Part shown: in pieces, positions 1 through 6,736 of the stretch | Numbering within the stretch: the stretch's first letter is position 1 | How the letters are laid out: every line of letters starts with the position of its first letter | Source: Atopobiaceae bacterium | GTDB lineage: Bacteria > Actinomycetota > Coriobacteriia > Coriobacteriales > Atopobiaceae | Direction of reading: 5' to 3' | Length of the DNA: 8,248 nucleotides | Assembly: GCA_017460265.1 (NCBI GenBank) | Contig: JAFUBJ010000202.1 | Location: 1 to 8,248 of the forward strand | Program-made: the position numbers and the translations under genes | Notes under the pieces: model-generated | Databases searched by the model: none | Told to the model about the DNA's origin: nothing | The model's input: only the letters and a program-made list of their open reading frames with translations

Positions 1-29
1 GCTCTTTTTTGTCGAGCGGCGAGTTTCGG

Positions 30-36
30 AAGGTGG
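30..36 (+). promoter_or_regulatory. Putative ribosome binding site for small terminase
   Basis: AAGGTGG lies 8 nt before GTG 45, inside a longer purine/T-rich stretch (28-40). It favours GTG 45 over TTG 9, which has no SD-like sequence in the few bases visible upstream of it. Confidence 0.45.
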
Positions 37-44
37 GTGGTCTT

Positions 45-458
45 GTGCAGAGGGTAAAAAAGCCCGTTAATGAAGGGATTTCGGCCAAAAAGGGCACACG
101 TGCCGCCCAATCATCGCAGACTAAGAGCCAAAGCGAGGTAAAGCGTCTGCAAGAGATCACCAGAGACGCCATACCGGACGCCATGCGCAAGGTGGCAATG
201 CCGCTGATTCACAACATCGCGTGGCAGAAGGTGAAGCTGGACGAGGCGCGGCGCGACCTGATGGGGGAAAGCCTGTTCGTTCCCTACGACAACGGGGGCG
301 GGCAGAGCGGCATACGCGAGCATCCGGGGTTTCAGGCGTACAACCGCCTGTTCACGACGTTTCAGCGCGGCATTAAGCAGCTTTGCGACATGATGGACGC
401 GTATTCGGGCGAGGTTGACGAGCTGCAAAGCTACTTCGATGAGACGCGCATCGAGTAG
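45..458 (+). CDS. terS: Phage terminase small subunit, P27-like
   Basis: Probable small terminase subunit, which recognises phage DNA and presents it to the large subunit for cutting and packaging. From GTG 45 the protein is 137 residues. Its N-terminus is basic and low in complexity, a helical middle follows, and the C-terminal part (EHPGFQAYNRLFTTFQRGIKQ) resembles the 'NPAF..Y..L...FR.L..EFGL' ending of P27-type small terminases. Its position directly before an unmistakable large terminase supports the call. The start is uncertain. GTG 45 has an SD-like AAGGTGG at 30-36 with 8 nt spacing. TTG 9 in the same frame has no SD, and the frame stays open to the left window edge, so a start outside the window is also possible. 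The 3' end overlaps the large-subunit gene. Family assignment is from residue pattern and context only. Confidence 0.8.
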   Translation: MQRVKKPVNEGISAKKGTRAAQSSQTKSQSEVKRLQEITRDAIPDAMRKVAMPLIHNIAWQKVKLDEARRDLMGESLFVPYDNGGGQSGIREHPGFQAYNRLFTTFQRGIKQLCDMMDAYSGEVDELQSYFDETRIE

Positions 459-2175
459 GCCCTACGTGCCGTCCCTCTCGGGCAAGCTGGCGATCAATAC
501 CTACTTTGGCGCGATTCTCGCGGGCGATATCGTTGCCTGCGAGAAGATGAAGCAGGTTGGCCGAATCATCTTGCGTCAGATGGAGCACGGCAGCGCATCG
601 GGAAGATTCCACTACGACGAGCGCTATGCGTCAAAGCACATCATGTGGCAGGAGCGCTTTTGCCGTCTGCCATCGGGCAAGCTCGGCGCACCGCTGAGGT
701 TCGAGCTTTTCCAACGCGCCATCGAGGCGACCATATTTGGCTTCGTGGACGATGAGGGGATCAGACAGTATCAGGAAGTGTTCTGGATGGAGGGCCGAAA
801 GAACGGCAAGACGGCCACCGCATCCGCCATAGAGCTTGACATGCTCGTGAACGACGGCGAAGGCGCACCCGAGGTGTACAACGTTGCCACGGCGAGAGAT
901 CAGGCCACGAAGGGCTTTGACGATGCCTTGCGCATGGTCAAGACCTCACCACAGCTTGCAAAGCACGTGCGCAAGCGGGTTGCAGACCTCTATTGCGACC
1001 TCAACATGGGGAGCATAAAGGCGCTGTCAGCCAACACAAACCACCTTGACGGCCTCGACATATCGTGTGCCATCATCGATGAGCTTGCGGCGATGAAGAA
1101 CCGCGACCTCTACGACCTCACGATTCAGGGCACATCCGCAAGGCGGCAGCCGCTCGTCTTGCAGATCACCACCAACGGCTTTGTGCGCGGCGGCATCTTC
1201 GATGCCCAATACGAGTACGCATGCAAGTGGTTGGAGGGCAAGGCCGAGGGCGAAAAGGCGGAGCGGTTCATCGCGTTCATCTATGAGCTGGACGATCGGG
1301 AAGAGTGGACCGACGAGGATGCGTGGATCAAGGCAAATCCGGGACTCGGCACCATAAAGAGCGTTGAAGCCCTGAGGGCAAACGTGAGCAAGGCGAAGGA
1401 CGATCCAAGCTTTCTGCCAACCCTGCTCGTGAAGGACTTCAACCTCGTGGAGAACCAAAGCACGGCGTGGTTGTCGTGGTCCGAGATTCACAACCCGGCA
1501 ACGTTCGACCTTGCGACGCTGGGCATCAAGTATTGGGTGTTGGGGCTTGACGCATCGGACACGACCGACCTAACGGCGGCATGTCTCATGGGCATGAAGC
1601 CCAATGACCCGTGCATCTACGCTCTCCACATGGTGTGGACGCCCGACCGCGCCCTCTTGCAGGCCGAGGCCGAGGGGCGGCGCGGGGGGAAAGACGGCGT
1701 GCCGTACGACCAATGGATAGCGCGTGGCCTCATGCGCACCGACCCTCACCCGATCATCTCAAAGACCGTGGTTCTCGAGTGGTTGGAGGAACTGCGCAAG
1801 GAGCACAACATCTATGCGATTGCGTGCGGTTACGACCCGTGGCACATGAGGGATACGCCCACCGTCGAGGCGTACGAGGGCTATTTCGGTAAGGCGAACT
1901 TCATAAAGGTGGTTCAAGGTCCAAAGACGCTTTCCATGCCCATGAAGGAGATAAGGGTCCTGTACCGCGAGAACCGCATCATCGACAACGCCAATCCCGT
2001 TGCCGAGTGGTGCCGCTCAAACGTCATGGTGCGCACGGACGCCAACGGCAACATAGCGCCCGACAAGAAGAACGAAGACCCGCGCAACCGCATCGACGCC
2101 TGGGCGGCGGAGATTGACGCATTCGTTGCGCTGCAAGACCAGATGGACAACTACCGCGCCTTGATTGGGGGTTAG
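439..2175 (+). CDS. terL: Phage terminase large subunit (ATPase and nuclease)
   Basis: Motor and endonuclease that cuts concatemeric DNA and drives it through the portal. The frame opens at TTG 415, and residue numbers here count from that codon. A Walker A-like loop GRKNGKT lies at 127-133 and a Walker B segment CAIIDEL at 218-224, forming the N-terminal packaging ATPase. The C-terminal RNase H-like nuclease shows GLDASDTTDLTAA near 377-389 (acidic D379 and neighbours), CGYDPW near 471-476, and a terminal NRIDAWAAEIDAF supplying a further Asp. A QGPKTLSMPMKE segment (501-512) is typical of this family. Length is normal at about 560-586 residues. Candidate starts are ATG 439 (chosen), TTG 415, and GTG 466, which lies just after the small-subunit stop with a weak GAGTAGG upstream. 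Overlap or close abutment with the small subunit suggests coupled translation. Confidence 0.95.
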   Translation: MRRASSRPYVPSLSGKLAINTYFGAILAGDIVACEKMKQVGRIILRQMEHGSASGRFHYDERYASKHIMWQERFCRLPSGKLGAPLRFELFQRAIEATIFGFVDDEGIRQYQEVFWMEGRKNGKTATASAIELDMLVNDGEGAPEVYNVATARDQATKGFDDALRMVKTSPQLAKHVRKRVADLYCDLNMGSIKALSANTNHLDGLDISCAIIDELAAMKNRDLYDLTIQGTSARRQPLVLQITTNGFVRGGIFDAQYEYACKWLEGKAEGEKAERFIAFIYELDDREEWTDEDAWIKANPGLGTIKSVEALRANVSKAKDDPSFLPTLLVKDFNLVENQSTAWLSWSEIHNPATFDLATLGIKYWVLGLDASDTTDLTAACLMGMKPNDPCIYALHMVWTPDRALLQAEAEGRRGGKDGVPYDQWIARGLMRTDPHPIISKTVVLEWLEELRKEHNIYAIACGYDPWHMRDTPTVEAYEGYFGKANFIKVVQGPKTLSMPMKEIRVLYRENRIIDNANPVAEWCRSNVMVRTDANGNIAPDKKNEDPRNRIDAWAAEIDAFVALQDQMDNYRALIGG

Positions 2176-2178
2176 CGA

Positions 2179-3450
2179 ATGGCACGACGGCTTCACTTAC
2201 GATCACTTTTCGATTCGGTCTTTCACCGACCCGTCAGCAAGGCGGTAGACGGCTACTTTGGCACGTTCACGGCATATGCGCCCGTGTTCACATCGTGGCA
2301 GGGCGGCATCTACGAGGCGGAACTCACGCGGGCCGTGATCGAATCGGGTGCAGACCACGCTAGCAAGCTCAAACCTGAGATCAGCGGCACCGCAAAGCCA
2401 AAGGCGACGCGAACGCTACGCATGCAGCCGAACCCATGGGAGACAACACCGCAGTTCATCCGCAGGTGCTGGACCATCCTACAAGTCTGCGAAACGTGCC
2501 TAATCGTGCGCGTGAGCGACAGATCGGGGGCGCACATTGGCTACTTCCCGGCGATGCCGGGACAGTGCGCGGCGTATGACGTGGGCGGCGAGCTTTGGCT
2601 AAAGCTCACCTTCCCGGACGGGCGAGAACAGTACATCCCATGGAACGAGGTTGGCGTGCTCACACGCCATCAGTACCGTAGCGACCTGTTCGGCGACGGC
2701 ACGGACGCGTTGCAGCCAACGCTCGAGCTGCTTCACTCCCAGATGGAGGGCGAGCAGAACGCCATCAAGCAGAATGCGGCAATCAGGTTTCTTGGCAAGT
2801 ACTCTCAGAACCTCGACCCTGAGGACATGCGGAAGAAGCAGCAGGAGTTTAACAAGCAGAACCTCGGGACCGAGAACACTGGTGGCATTGCCGTGTACGA
2901 CCGTGGCTTTGAGAACGTCATACAGGTGAAGCCGACCACCTACACCGTAGACACGGCACAGATGGAGCGCATCGAAAAGAGCGTTTACCGCTACTTCGGG
3001 AACAACGAGGACGTTGTGCTCAACCGCGCCAACGAAGAAGTGTTCAACAGCTTCTACGAGGGCCGCATAGAACCGTTTGCCGTGCAGCTAGGGACCGTGC
3101 TCACCTGCATGACCTTCACGCCCTACGAGATATCGTGCGGCAACGAGATCACGTTCAGCGCAAACCGGCTCGAGTTCGCGTCGAACAAGACAAAGCTATC
3201 CGTAGCAACGGCGCTGTTTGACCGAGGCATATGGTGCGGAAACGACGTGGCAGACGTGTTCCAGACGGCGCACTACGACGGCGGCGACAAGCACGTTATA
3301 CGCGGCGAGTACATCGACCTTTCGCTCATCTCGCAGCACACGGCGGAGCAGGCCGCACAGGCGGCACAGACGAACGCGGCGGTTGCGCAGATCGACGCGC
3401 CAAAGACCGACGATAAGGGGGCTACCGACGATGCCTTACAGGCCACTTGA
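2179..3450 (+). CDS. Phage portal protein, HK97-like family
   Basis: Portal subunit. Twelve copies form the ring at one capsid vertex through which the terminase pumps DNA and to which the neck attaches. The 423-residue length fits the HK97-type portal family. Recognisable segments are QPNPW (83-87), equivalent to the RPN motif, followed by a helix and beta segment (100-112), and YIPWNEVGVLTRHQY (152-166), equivalent to the 'eeVlHi' stretch. A long helical stem region follows, ending in VYRYFGNNEDVVLN and FNSFYEGRIEPFAVQLG. The C-terminal 40 residues are Ala/Gln/Asp-rich (TAEQAAQAAQ...) and probably disordered. ATG 2179 follows the terminase stop by 3 nt, with a G-run (2167-2171) as SD. The 3' end overlaps the protease gene by 20 nt. 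Confidence 0.93.
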   Translation: MARRLHLRSLFDSVFHRPVSKAVDGYFGTFTAYAPVFTSWQGGIYEAELTRAVIESGADHASKLKPEISGTAKPKATRTLRMQPNPWETTPQFIRRCWTILQVCETCLIVRVSDRSGAHIGYFPAMPGQCAAYDVGGELWLKLTFPDGREQYIPWNEVGVLTRHQYRSDLFGDGTDALQPTLELLHSQMEGEQNAIKQNAAIRFLGKYSQNLDPEDMRKKQQEFNKQNLGTENTGGIAVYDRGFENVIQVKPTTYTVDTAQMERIEKSVYRYFGNNEDVVLNRANEEVFNSFYEGRIEPFAVQLGTVLTCMTFTPYEISCGNEITFSANRLEFASNKTKLSVATALFDRGIWCGNDVADVFQTAHYDGGDKHVIRGEYIDLSLISQHTAEQAAQAAQTNAAVAQIDAPKTDDKGATDDALQAT

Positions 3451-4078
3451 GCGCCAATACCGCAACATGGCGCAACCGCTGGCAGTGACAAAGCGGGCGG
3501 GCTACGAAAAGCGGTTCGAGAGTGATTTCTACGTTGAGGGCTACGCATCGACGTTCGATGATCCCTACGTGCTGTTCAAAGACCCGTGGGACGGCACCGA
3601 ATACAAGGAGATCGTGCGTGCCGATGCGTTCTCGGATGCCGTAATGGATGACGTGATCATGCAGTTCGACCATAGGGGCCGCGTCTACGCACGCATGAGC
3701 AACCGCACGCTGGTTGTGGAGCCTGACAAGCACGGGCTGTTCACGGCGGCGGACCTCAAGAGCACCGAGACCTCACGATCGCTCTATGAGGATATCGACG
3801 CGGGGCTTATCACCCGCATGAGTTGGGCGTTCACCATCGAGGATCAGGAATTCGACCGCGCCGAGCACACCTACATCATTAAGAAGGTGAGGCGCATCTA
3901 CGACGTTTCAGCCGTGAGCCTACCGGCAGACCCGAACACGGACATTTCGGCTAGGAACATGCTCGACGGAGAGATCGAGCGGGCGCACAAGGAGTTTGAG
4001 CGCTCACGCAATCGCCAACGCGCAAAGGCTCGTGCGCTGGCAGCAATCGCCACAAGCATTGACAGAAAGAAGGTTTAG
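3431..4078 (+). CDS. HK97-family prohead protease
   Basis: Serine protease packaged inside the prohead, where it trims the N-terminal region of the capsid protein during maturation. In the 215-residue product the family hallmarks are visible: GYASTFDD (37-44), MQFDH with the likely catalytic His81, GLFTAADL (102-109), and MSWAF with the likely nucleophile Ser131. DVSAVSLPADPNT follows at 158-170. The tail (from about 180) is charged and helical. The frame is open from 3218, but the upstream extension is Arg/Thr/Ser-rich shadow sequence of the portal gene. ATG 3431 has an AAGGGGG SD at 3415-3421 with 9 nt spacing. The 20-nt overlap with the portal gene suggests coupled translation. The gene sits directly before its presumed substrate, as in HK97-like phages. 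Confidence 0.94.
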   Translation: MPYRPLERQYRNMAQPLAVTKRAGYEKRFESDFYVEGYASTFDDPYVLFKDPWDGTEYKEIVRADAFSDAVMDDVIMQFDHRGRVYARMSNRTLVVEPDKHGLFTAADLKSTETSRSLYEDIDAGLITRMSWAFTIEDQEFDRAEHTYIIKKVRRIYDVSAVSLPADPNTDISARNMLDGEIERAHKEFERSRNRQRAKARALAAIATSIDRKKV

Positions 4079-4080
4079 CA

Positions 4081-5316
4081 ATGGACGAGCTTACCAACAT
4101 GAGCGTGGACGAGATCATCGCGGAGCTTCAGCAGCGCATGGACGCGGACGTTAGCGCCATGACGCCCGAGGACGCAGCCGCCCACGACGAGCGCATGGAA
4201 GCGCTCACCGCAGAGCTTGAGACCCGCAATCAGGCGGCGGAGCAGCGCACGGCACGCATCGAGGCGGCACGTGCAGCCATCGAGAGCGGCAACGCCACCC
4301 GCCTTGACTCGGTGCCCTTGGCGCGTGCGGCGGGCGGACTCGCGTTTTCCGGGCAGATTCAGGACGCCACCGACTACAGCCGCTATGAGCGTAGCGCCTA
4401 CTTCAAGGACTTGGCGCGGCGCTCTGGCCTCGTGTTCCCCGACATGGAGCTTACCGCTCAGGAACGCGCGGCGTTCACCCACCTGACCACCAACACCGGC
4501 AGCGTGGTGCCCACCGAGACCCAGAATCAGATCATCTCTCTGATTGACTCTAGTGCCGTTATCTTCGGCGACGTGCACCGCGACAACTTTGCGCACGTCT
4601 ACGAGGTGCCGCGTCACACCGGCATCACGACGGGCGATGCCGCGAAGACCAACGAGGGTGCCGCCCCCGCCAACGACGAGCAGAACGCCTTTGACACCAT
4701 CACCATTGACGGCGACGAGATCAAGAAGACTGTCAAGATGAGCCGCAAGATGCAGGTGCAGAGCATTGCCGCTTTCGAGACCTACATCATCAACGAGACG
4801 GCGGCGCGTCTCGCACACACCGCTGAGGGCATGATCGTTGACACCCTCGATGATGCTACCTACGGCATGGCGACCGACAACAAGATCAGCATCACCGGCA
4901 CGAGCGCAAAGCTCACCAAGGCAAAACTTGTCGAGGCGCTTGGCAAGCTCAAGACCTTCAACAACCCGGCGCCAAAGGGTGCCATCGTGTACGCCAACGG
5001 CACGACCATCTGGAACGCAATTGCCATGGTGGAGGATTCCAACAACCGCTCGTACTTCATCCAGAGCGAGCAGACCAGCGACCCGACCATTCAGGGACGC
5101 ATCTTCGGCAAGGTTGTCAAGCAGGACGATGCGCTTGCCGACAACGTTATCTTGATCGGCTACCCGGACCTGTTCCGCTCCAACCTGTTTGACGGCATCG
5201 ACATTCGCCCGTACATCGAGAACGGCACCCAGCTTCGCTGCTGGGACGGCTACATGCTCTATGGCGGCGTGCTTGCCGTGCCGACCTCTTGGGCCAAGAT
5301 CACCATTGGCTCGTAG
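4081..5316 (+). CDS. Major capsid protein, HK97 fold, with N-terminal scaffold-like domain
   Basis: Main shell protein of the head. In the 411-residue product, residues 1-72 are highly charged and predicted helical or coiled-coil (MDELTNMSVDEIIAELQQRM...), matching the delta domain that acts as internal scaffold in HK97-type capsid proteins lacking a separate scaffold gene. A linker follows, with RSAYFKDL (104-111) and LTAQERAAF (124-132). The fold proper starts near TTNTGSVVPTETQNQIISLI (136-155), a classic N-arm start. Typical later segments are KKTVKMSRKMQVQS (215-228), KLVEALGKL (282-290), IVYANGTT (302-309), IQGRIFGKVV (337-346) and DLFRSNLFDGIDI (363-375). Start ATG 4081 lies 2 nt after the protease stop with SD AGAAGG (4068-4073, 7 nt spacing). 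Cleavage by the adjacent protease, perhaps somewhere before residue 136, is inferred. Confidence 0.95.
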   Translation: MDELTNMSVDEIIAELQQRMDADVSAMTPEDAAAHDERMEALTAELETRNQAAEQRTARIEAARAAIESGNATRLDSVPLARAAGGLAFSGQIQDATDYSRYERSAYFKDLARRSGLVFPDMELTAQERAAFTHLTTNTGSVVPTETQNQIISLIDSSAVIFGDVHRDNFAHVYEVPRHTGITTGDAAKTNEGAAPANDEQNAFDTITIDGDEIKKTVKMSRKMQVQSIAAFETYIINETAARLAHTAEGMIVDTLDDATYGMATDNKISITGTSAKLTKAKLVEALGKLKTFNNPAPKGAIVYANGTTIWNAIAMVEDSNNRSYFIQSEQTSDPTIQGRIFGKVVKQDDALADNVILIGYPDLFRSNLFDGIDIRPYIENGTQLRCWDGYMLYGGVLAVPTSWAKITIGS

Positions 5317-5333
5317 GCCCTTCCCTTCCCAAT

Positions 5334-5359
5334 GGTGCGGGCCGCACGCGACCCGCACC
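5334..5359 (+). other. Intergenic hairpin after the capsid gene
   Basis: In the 63-nt gap after the capsid stop, GGTGCGGG (5334-5341) and CCCGCACC (5352-5359) form a perfect 8-bp inverted repeat around a 10-nt loop. A second, overlapping near-palindrome (GTGCGG-G-CCGCAC, 5335-5347) could form a competing smaller hairpin. No T-run follows, so this is not a canonical intrinsic terminator. It may act as an attenuator, an mRNA-stabilising 3' structure for the abundant capsid message, or a protein-binding site. Function is inference. Confidence 0.55.
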
Positions 5360-5379
5360 GCCCTAAGGGGGTGTGACCC

Positions 5380-5694
5380 ATGGCAGAAGCAGAAAGCCCG
5401 ACCATGCTCGAGGCGGCGCGTGCCGCCCTTGGCGTCACGGATACCTATTTCGACACGGAGATAGAGCTTGCCATCGCGGCGGCACAAATCAAGATGCAGC
5501 TTGGTGGCGTTGCGACGAGCGCGGCGGAGAACACCGCCGATGCCCTCGTGCGGGTTGCCATCATCGCGTTTGTGAAGGGCACCGTAGGCAATGACAACCC
5601 GGACGCGGAGCGCTACCTAGAGAGCTTCGAGAGCATGGTTACCCAGATGAAGCTCACGGCACGCTATGCGCAGGAGGCGACGGACGATGAGTAG
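5380..5694 (+). CDS. Head-tail connector protein, HK97 gp6-like
   Basis: Probable adaptor that binds beneath the portal ring and begins the neck. The 104-residue product is almost wholly helical. It has a first helix with MLEAARAALGV (9-19), an acidic turn YFDTEIELAIAAAQIKM (23-39), a long middle helix NTADALVRVAIIAFVKG (51-67), then PDAERYLESFESMVTQMKL (74-92). This short all-alpha plan, with the early 'D..i...i.aA...i' and later 'v..li..fv.g..' segments, matches gp6-like/connector-1 proteins, and the position right after the capsid gene is the expected one. ATG 5380 is preceded by AAGGGGG (from 5365) as SD. The last 8 nt overlap the next gene. Confidence 0.8.
   Translation: MAEAESPTMLEAARAALGVTDTYFDTEIELAIAAAQIKMQLGGVATSAAENTADALVRVAIIAFVKGTVGNDNPDAERYLESFESMVTQMKLTARYAQEATDDE
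5672..5677 (+). promoter_or_regulatory. Strong ribosome binding site fixing the head-closure start
   Basis: AGGAGG, a perfect SD core inside the end of the connector gene, lies 9 nt before ATG 5687. It selects ATG 5687 over the in-frame upstream ATG 5666, which would add an artificial MRRRRRT leader. Confidence 0.75.
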
Positions 5695-5998
5695 GTGGCT
5701 CAAGACCTGCAAGCTCATATCCATTGCCAACGTGCGCGACGAGTACGGCGTGCCGCACGAGCGCGAGAGTGCGCGGATCGTGCGCTGCAACCCGTTCTCC
5801 ATGGGGATGCAGGCGTACTACCGTGCCGCAAACTCGGGCGTGCATCCCGTGGCTACGTTGCAGCTCTTCAAGTGCGACTACAACGGGGAGCGCCTTGTCG
5901 AGTACGAGGGCAAGCGCCTTAGCGTTGACCGCATCGACGGCGGCAGCCCCGATTTCGTTACGCTCACGCTCACCGAACGGCTGGGTGAGCATGGCTAG
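5687..5998 (+). CDS. Head closure / head-tail joining protein, SPP1 gp16-like stopper
   Basis: Probable stopper that plugs the neck after DNA packaging and joins head to tail. The 103-residue product is mainly beta in appearance. It has KLISIANVRDEYGVPHERESARIV early, VHPVATLQLF at 52-61, YNGERLVEYEGKRLSVDRI at 65-83, and a final strand DFVTLTLTER at 89-98. The 'l.y.Gk.y.v.r......eltl.e' ending and an early 'D..G.p.....' turn are typical of small head-closure proteins of this type. Sequence identity in this family is low, so the assignment leans on length, pattern and location between the connector and the gp10-like gene. It overlaps the connector gene by 8 nt and the next gene by 8 nt, which suggests translational coupling. 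Confidence 0.72.
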   Translation: MSRWLKTCKLISIANVRDEYGVPHERESARIVRCNPFSMGMQAYYRAANSGVHPVATLQLFKCDYNGERLVEYEGKRLSVDRIDGGSPDFVTLTLTERLGEHG

Positions 5999-6395
5999 GC
6001 GCGGGCGGAGAGCGCTATCACGCACCGTCCGGCTCGGCTCAAAGGACTTCGAGGACGCCATAGCCGCCTATGTCGAGGAGCTATGCCTAGACGTGGAGGA
6101 CCAATCGATCGAGAACGTCAAGAATGCTGGCACGAAGTGCGTTGAGCTGTTGCGTGCCAACAGCCGCAAGCCGACCGGCGACTATGCCAAGGGCTTTGAC
6201 GTTGACGTGCGGGTGACCCGCTACGGCATCACCGCCACCGTGCACAACCGCAAGAAGCCCGGACTTACGCACCTGCTTGAGAAGGGCCACGACGTGATCG
6301 TGAACGGCAGGCGGGTGGGCCACGCGAGCGGCGACGGCGTGATAAAGGCCGCTGCTGAGTCTGTGGGCGGAATCCTATACGAGGGGTACGACTGA
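5991..6395 (+). CDS. HK97 gp10-like head-tail / tail completion protein
   Basis: Neck or tail-completion component of the HK97 gp10 type. The 134-residue product starts with a basic leader (MARRGRRALSRTVRLG) and an N-terminal helix (18-56, DFEDAIAAYVEEL...). The hallmark C-terminal pattern then follows: RKPTGDYAKGFDVDV (59-73), ATVHNRKKPGLTHLLEKGHDV split across 82-102, GRRVGH (106-111), and a closing helix VIKAAAE (117-123). The sequence HLLEKGH followed by a GH/A helix is diagnostic of this family. The frame is open far upstream, but that stretch is shadow of the previous gene. ATG 5991 has a GGGTGAG-type SD (5983-5989) nearby and overlaps the previous gene by 8 nt. It ends in a TGATG junction with the next gene. 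Confidence 0.88.
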   Translation: MARRGRRALSRTVRLGSKDFEDAIAAYVEELCLDVEDQSIENVKNAGTKCVELLRANSRKPTGDYAKGFDVDVRVTRYGITATVHNRKKPGLTHLLEKGHDVIVNGRRVGHASGDGVIKAAAESVGGILYEGYD

Positions 6396-6727
6396 TGGAG
6401 ACCATACACGACCTTATAAGCGCAGTGTCAGCCCTCGGCATCCCATGGACCAACGGCGTCTGGGGCAAGGGCGACGACGGGCCGACCGTCCCGTACGTGA
6501 CCATCAAGGCGGGCGACGGCACGAGCTACGGGGCCGACAACATCACGTGGTGCACGGTCATGGACTACGACGTTGAGCTGTACGTGCATGGCCGCGACTA
6601 CGCATTGGAGCGGGCGCTCGAGCAGGCCCTGGACGATGCCGAAATCTATTGGAGCAAGGGCGTTTACCTGCTCGAAGACGAATCAGTTTGCGAGACGGTC
6701 TATAGCGTGACCGTACGCGAGGACTAA
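6395..6727 (+). CDS. Tail terminator / minor tail protein
   Basis: Likely tail terminator, the ring protein that stops tail-tube growth and joins the tail to the neck. The 110-residue product has an N-terminal helix (IHDLISAVSALGIPW), PTVPYVTIKAGDG (30-42), a strand DYDVELYVHGRDYALERALEQALDD (57-81) matching the 'Y.velYt...D...E..le..L' signature, and YLLEDESVCETVYSVTV (91-107) matching 'yi..E....t.Y.v.v'. This pattern is common to the gene found between gp10-like and major tail genes in phages of Gram-positive bacteria. ATG 6395 overlaps the preceding TGA by one base. GAGGGG at 6381-6386 is a good SD (8 nt spacing). Confidence 0.78.
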   Translation: METIHDLISAVSALGIPWTNGVWGKGDDGPTVPYVTIKAGDGTSYGADNITWCTVMDYDVELYVHGRDYALERALEQALDDAEIYWSKGVYLLEDESVCETVYSVTVRED

Positions 6728-6731
6728 GGAG
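6726..6731 (+). promoter_or_regulatory. Ribosome binding site choosing between tandem ATGs of the major tail gene
   Basis: AAGGAG lies 2 nt before ATG 6734 and 5 nt before the adjacent in-frame ATG 6737. Spacing favours 6737, giving MARDQ instead of MMARDQ. Confidence 0.65.
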
Positions 6732-6736
6732 CAATG

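Noticed and set aside
3340..3400. Short repeats (GCGGCACAG-like) near the portal 3' end
   Set aside because: They encode the Ala/Gln-rich C-terminal tail of the portal protein and are irregular, so low-complexity coding explains them.
3218..3430. Upstream extension of the protease frame
   Set aside because: It translates to an Arg/Thr/Ser-rich string overlapping the portal gene out of frame. The SD at 3415-3421 and ATG 3431 mark the real start.
5334..5375. Intrinsic terminator after the capsid gene
   Set aside because: The hairpin is followed by CCCTAAGGGGG instead of a T-run, so I report it only as a hairpin of unknown role.
4075..5487. Long (470-residue) open frame on the - strand opposite the capsid gene
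   Set aside because: It is a mirror of the capsid gene in GC-rich DNA. Its product is rich in Val/Gly/Leu/Ala/His/Arg without recognisable domains, whereas the + strand encodes a clear HK97 capsid protein.
5724..5990. Upstream extension of the gp10-like frame
   Set aside because: It is the shadow of the stopper gene in another frame. Family similarity begins only after ATG 5991.
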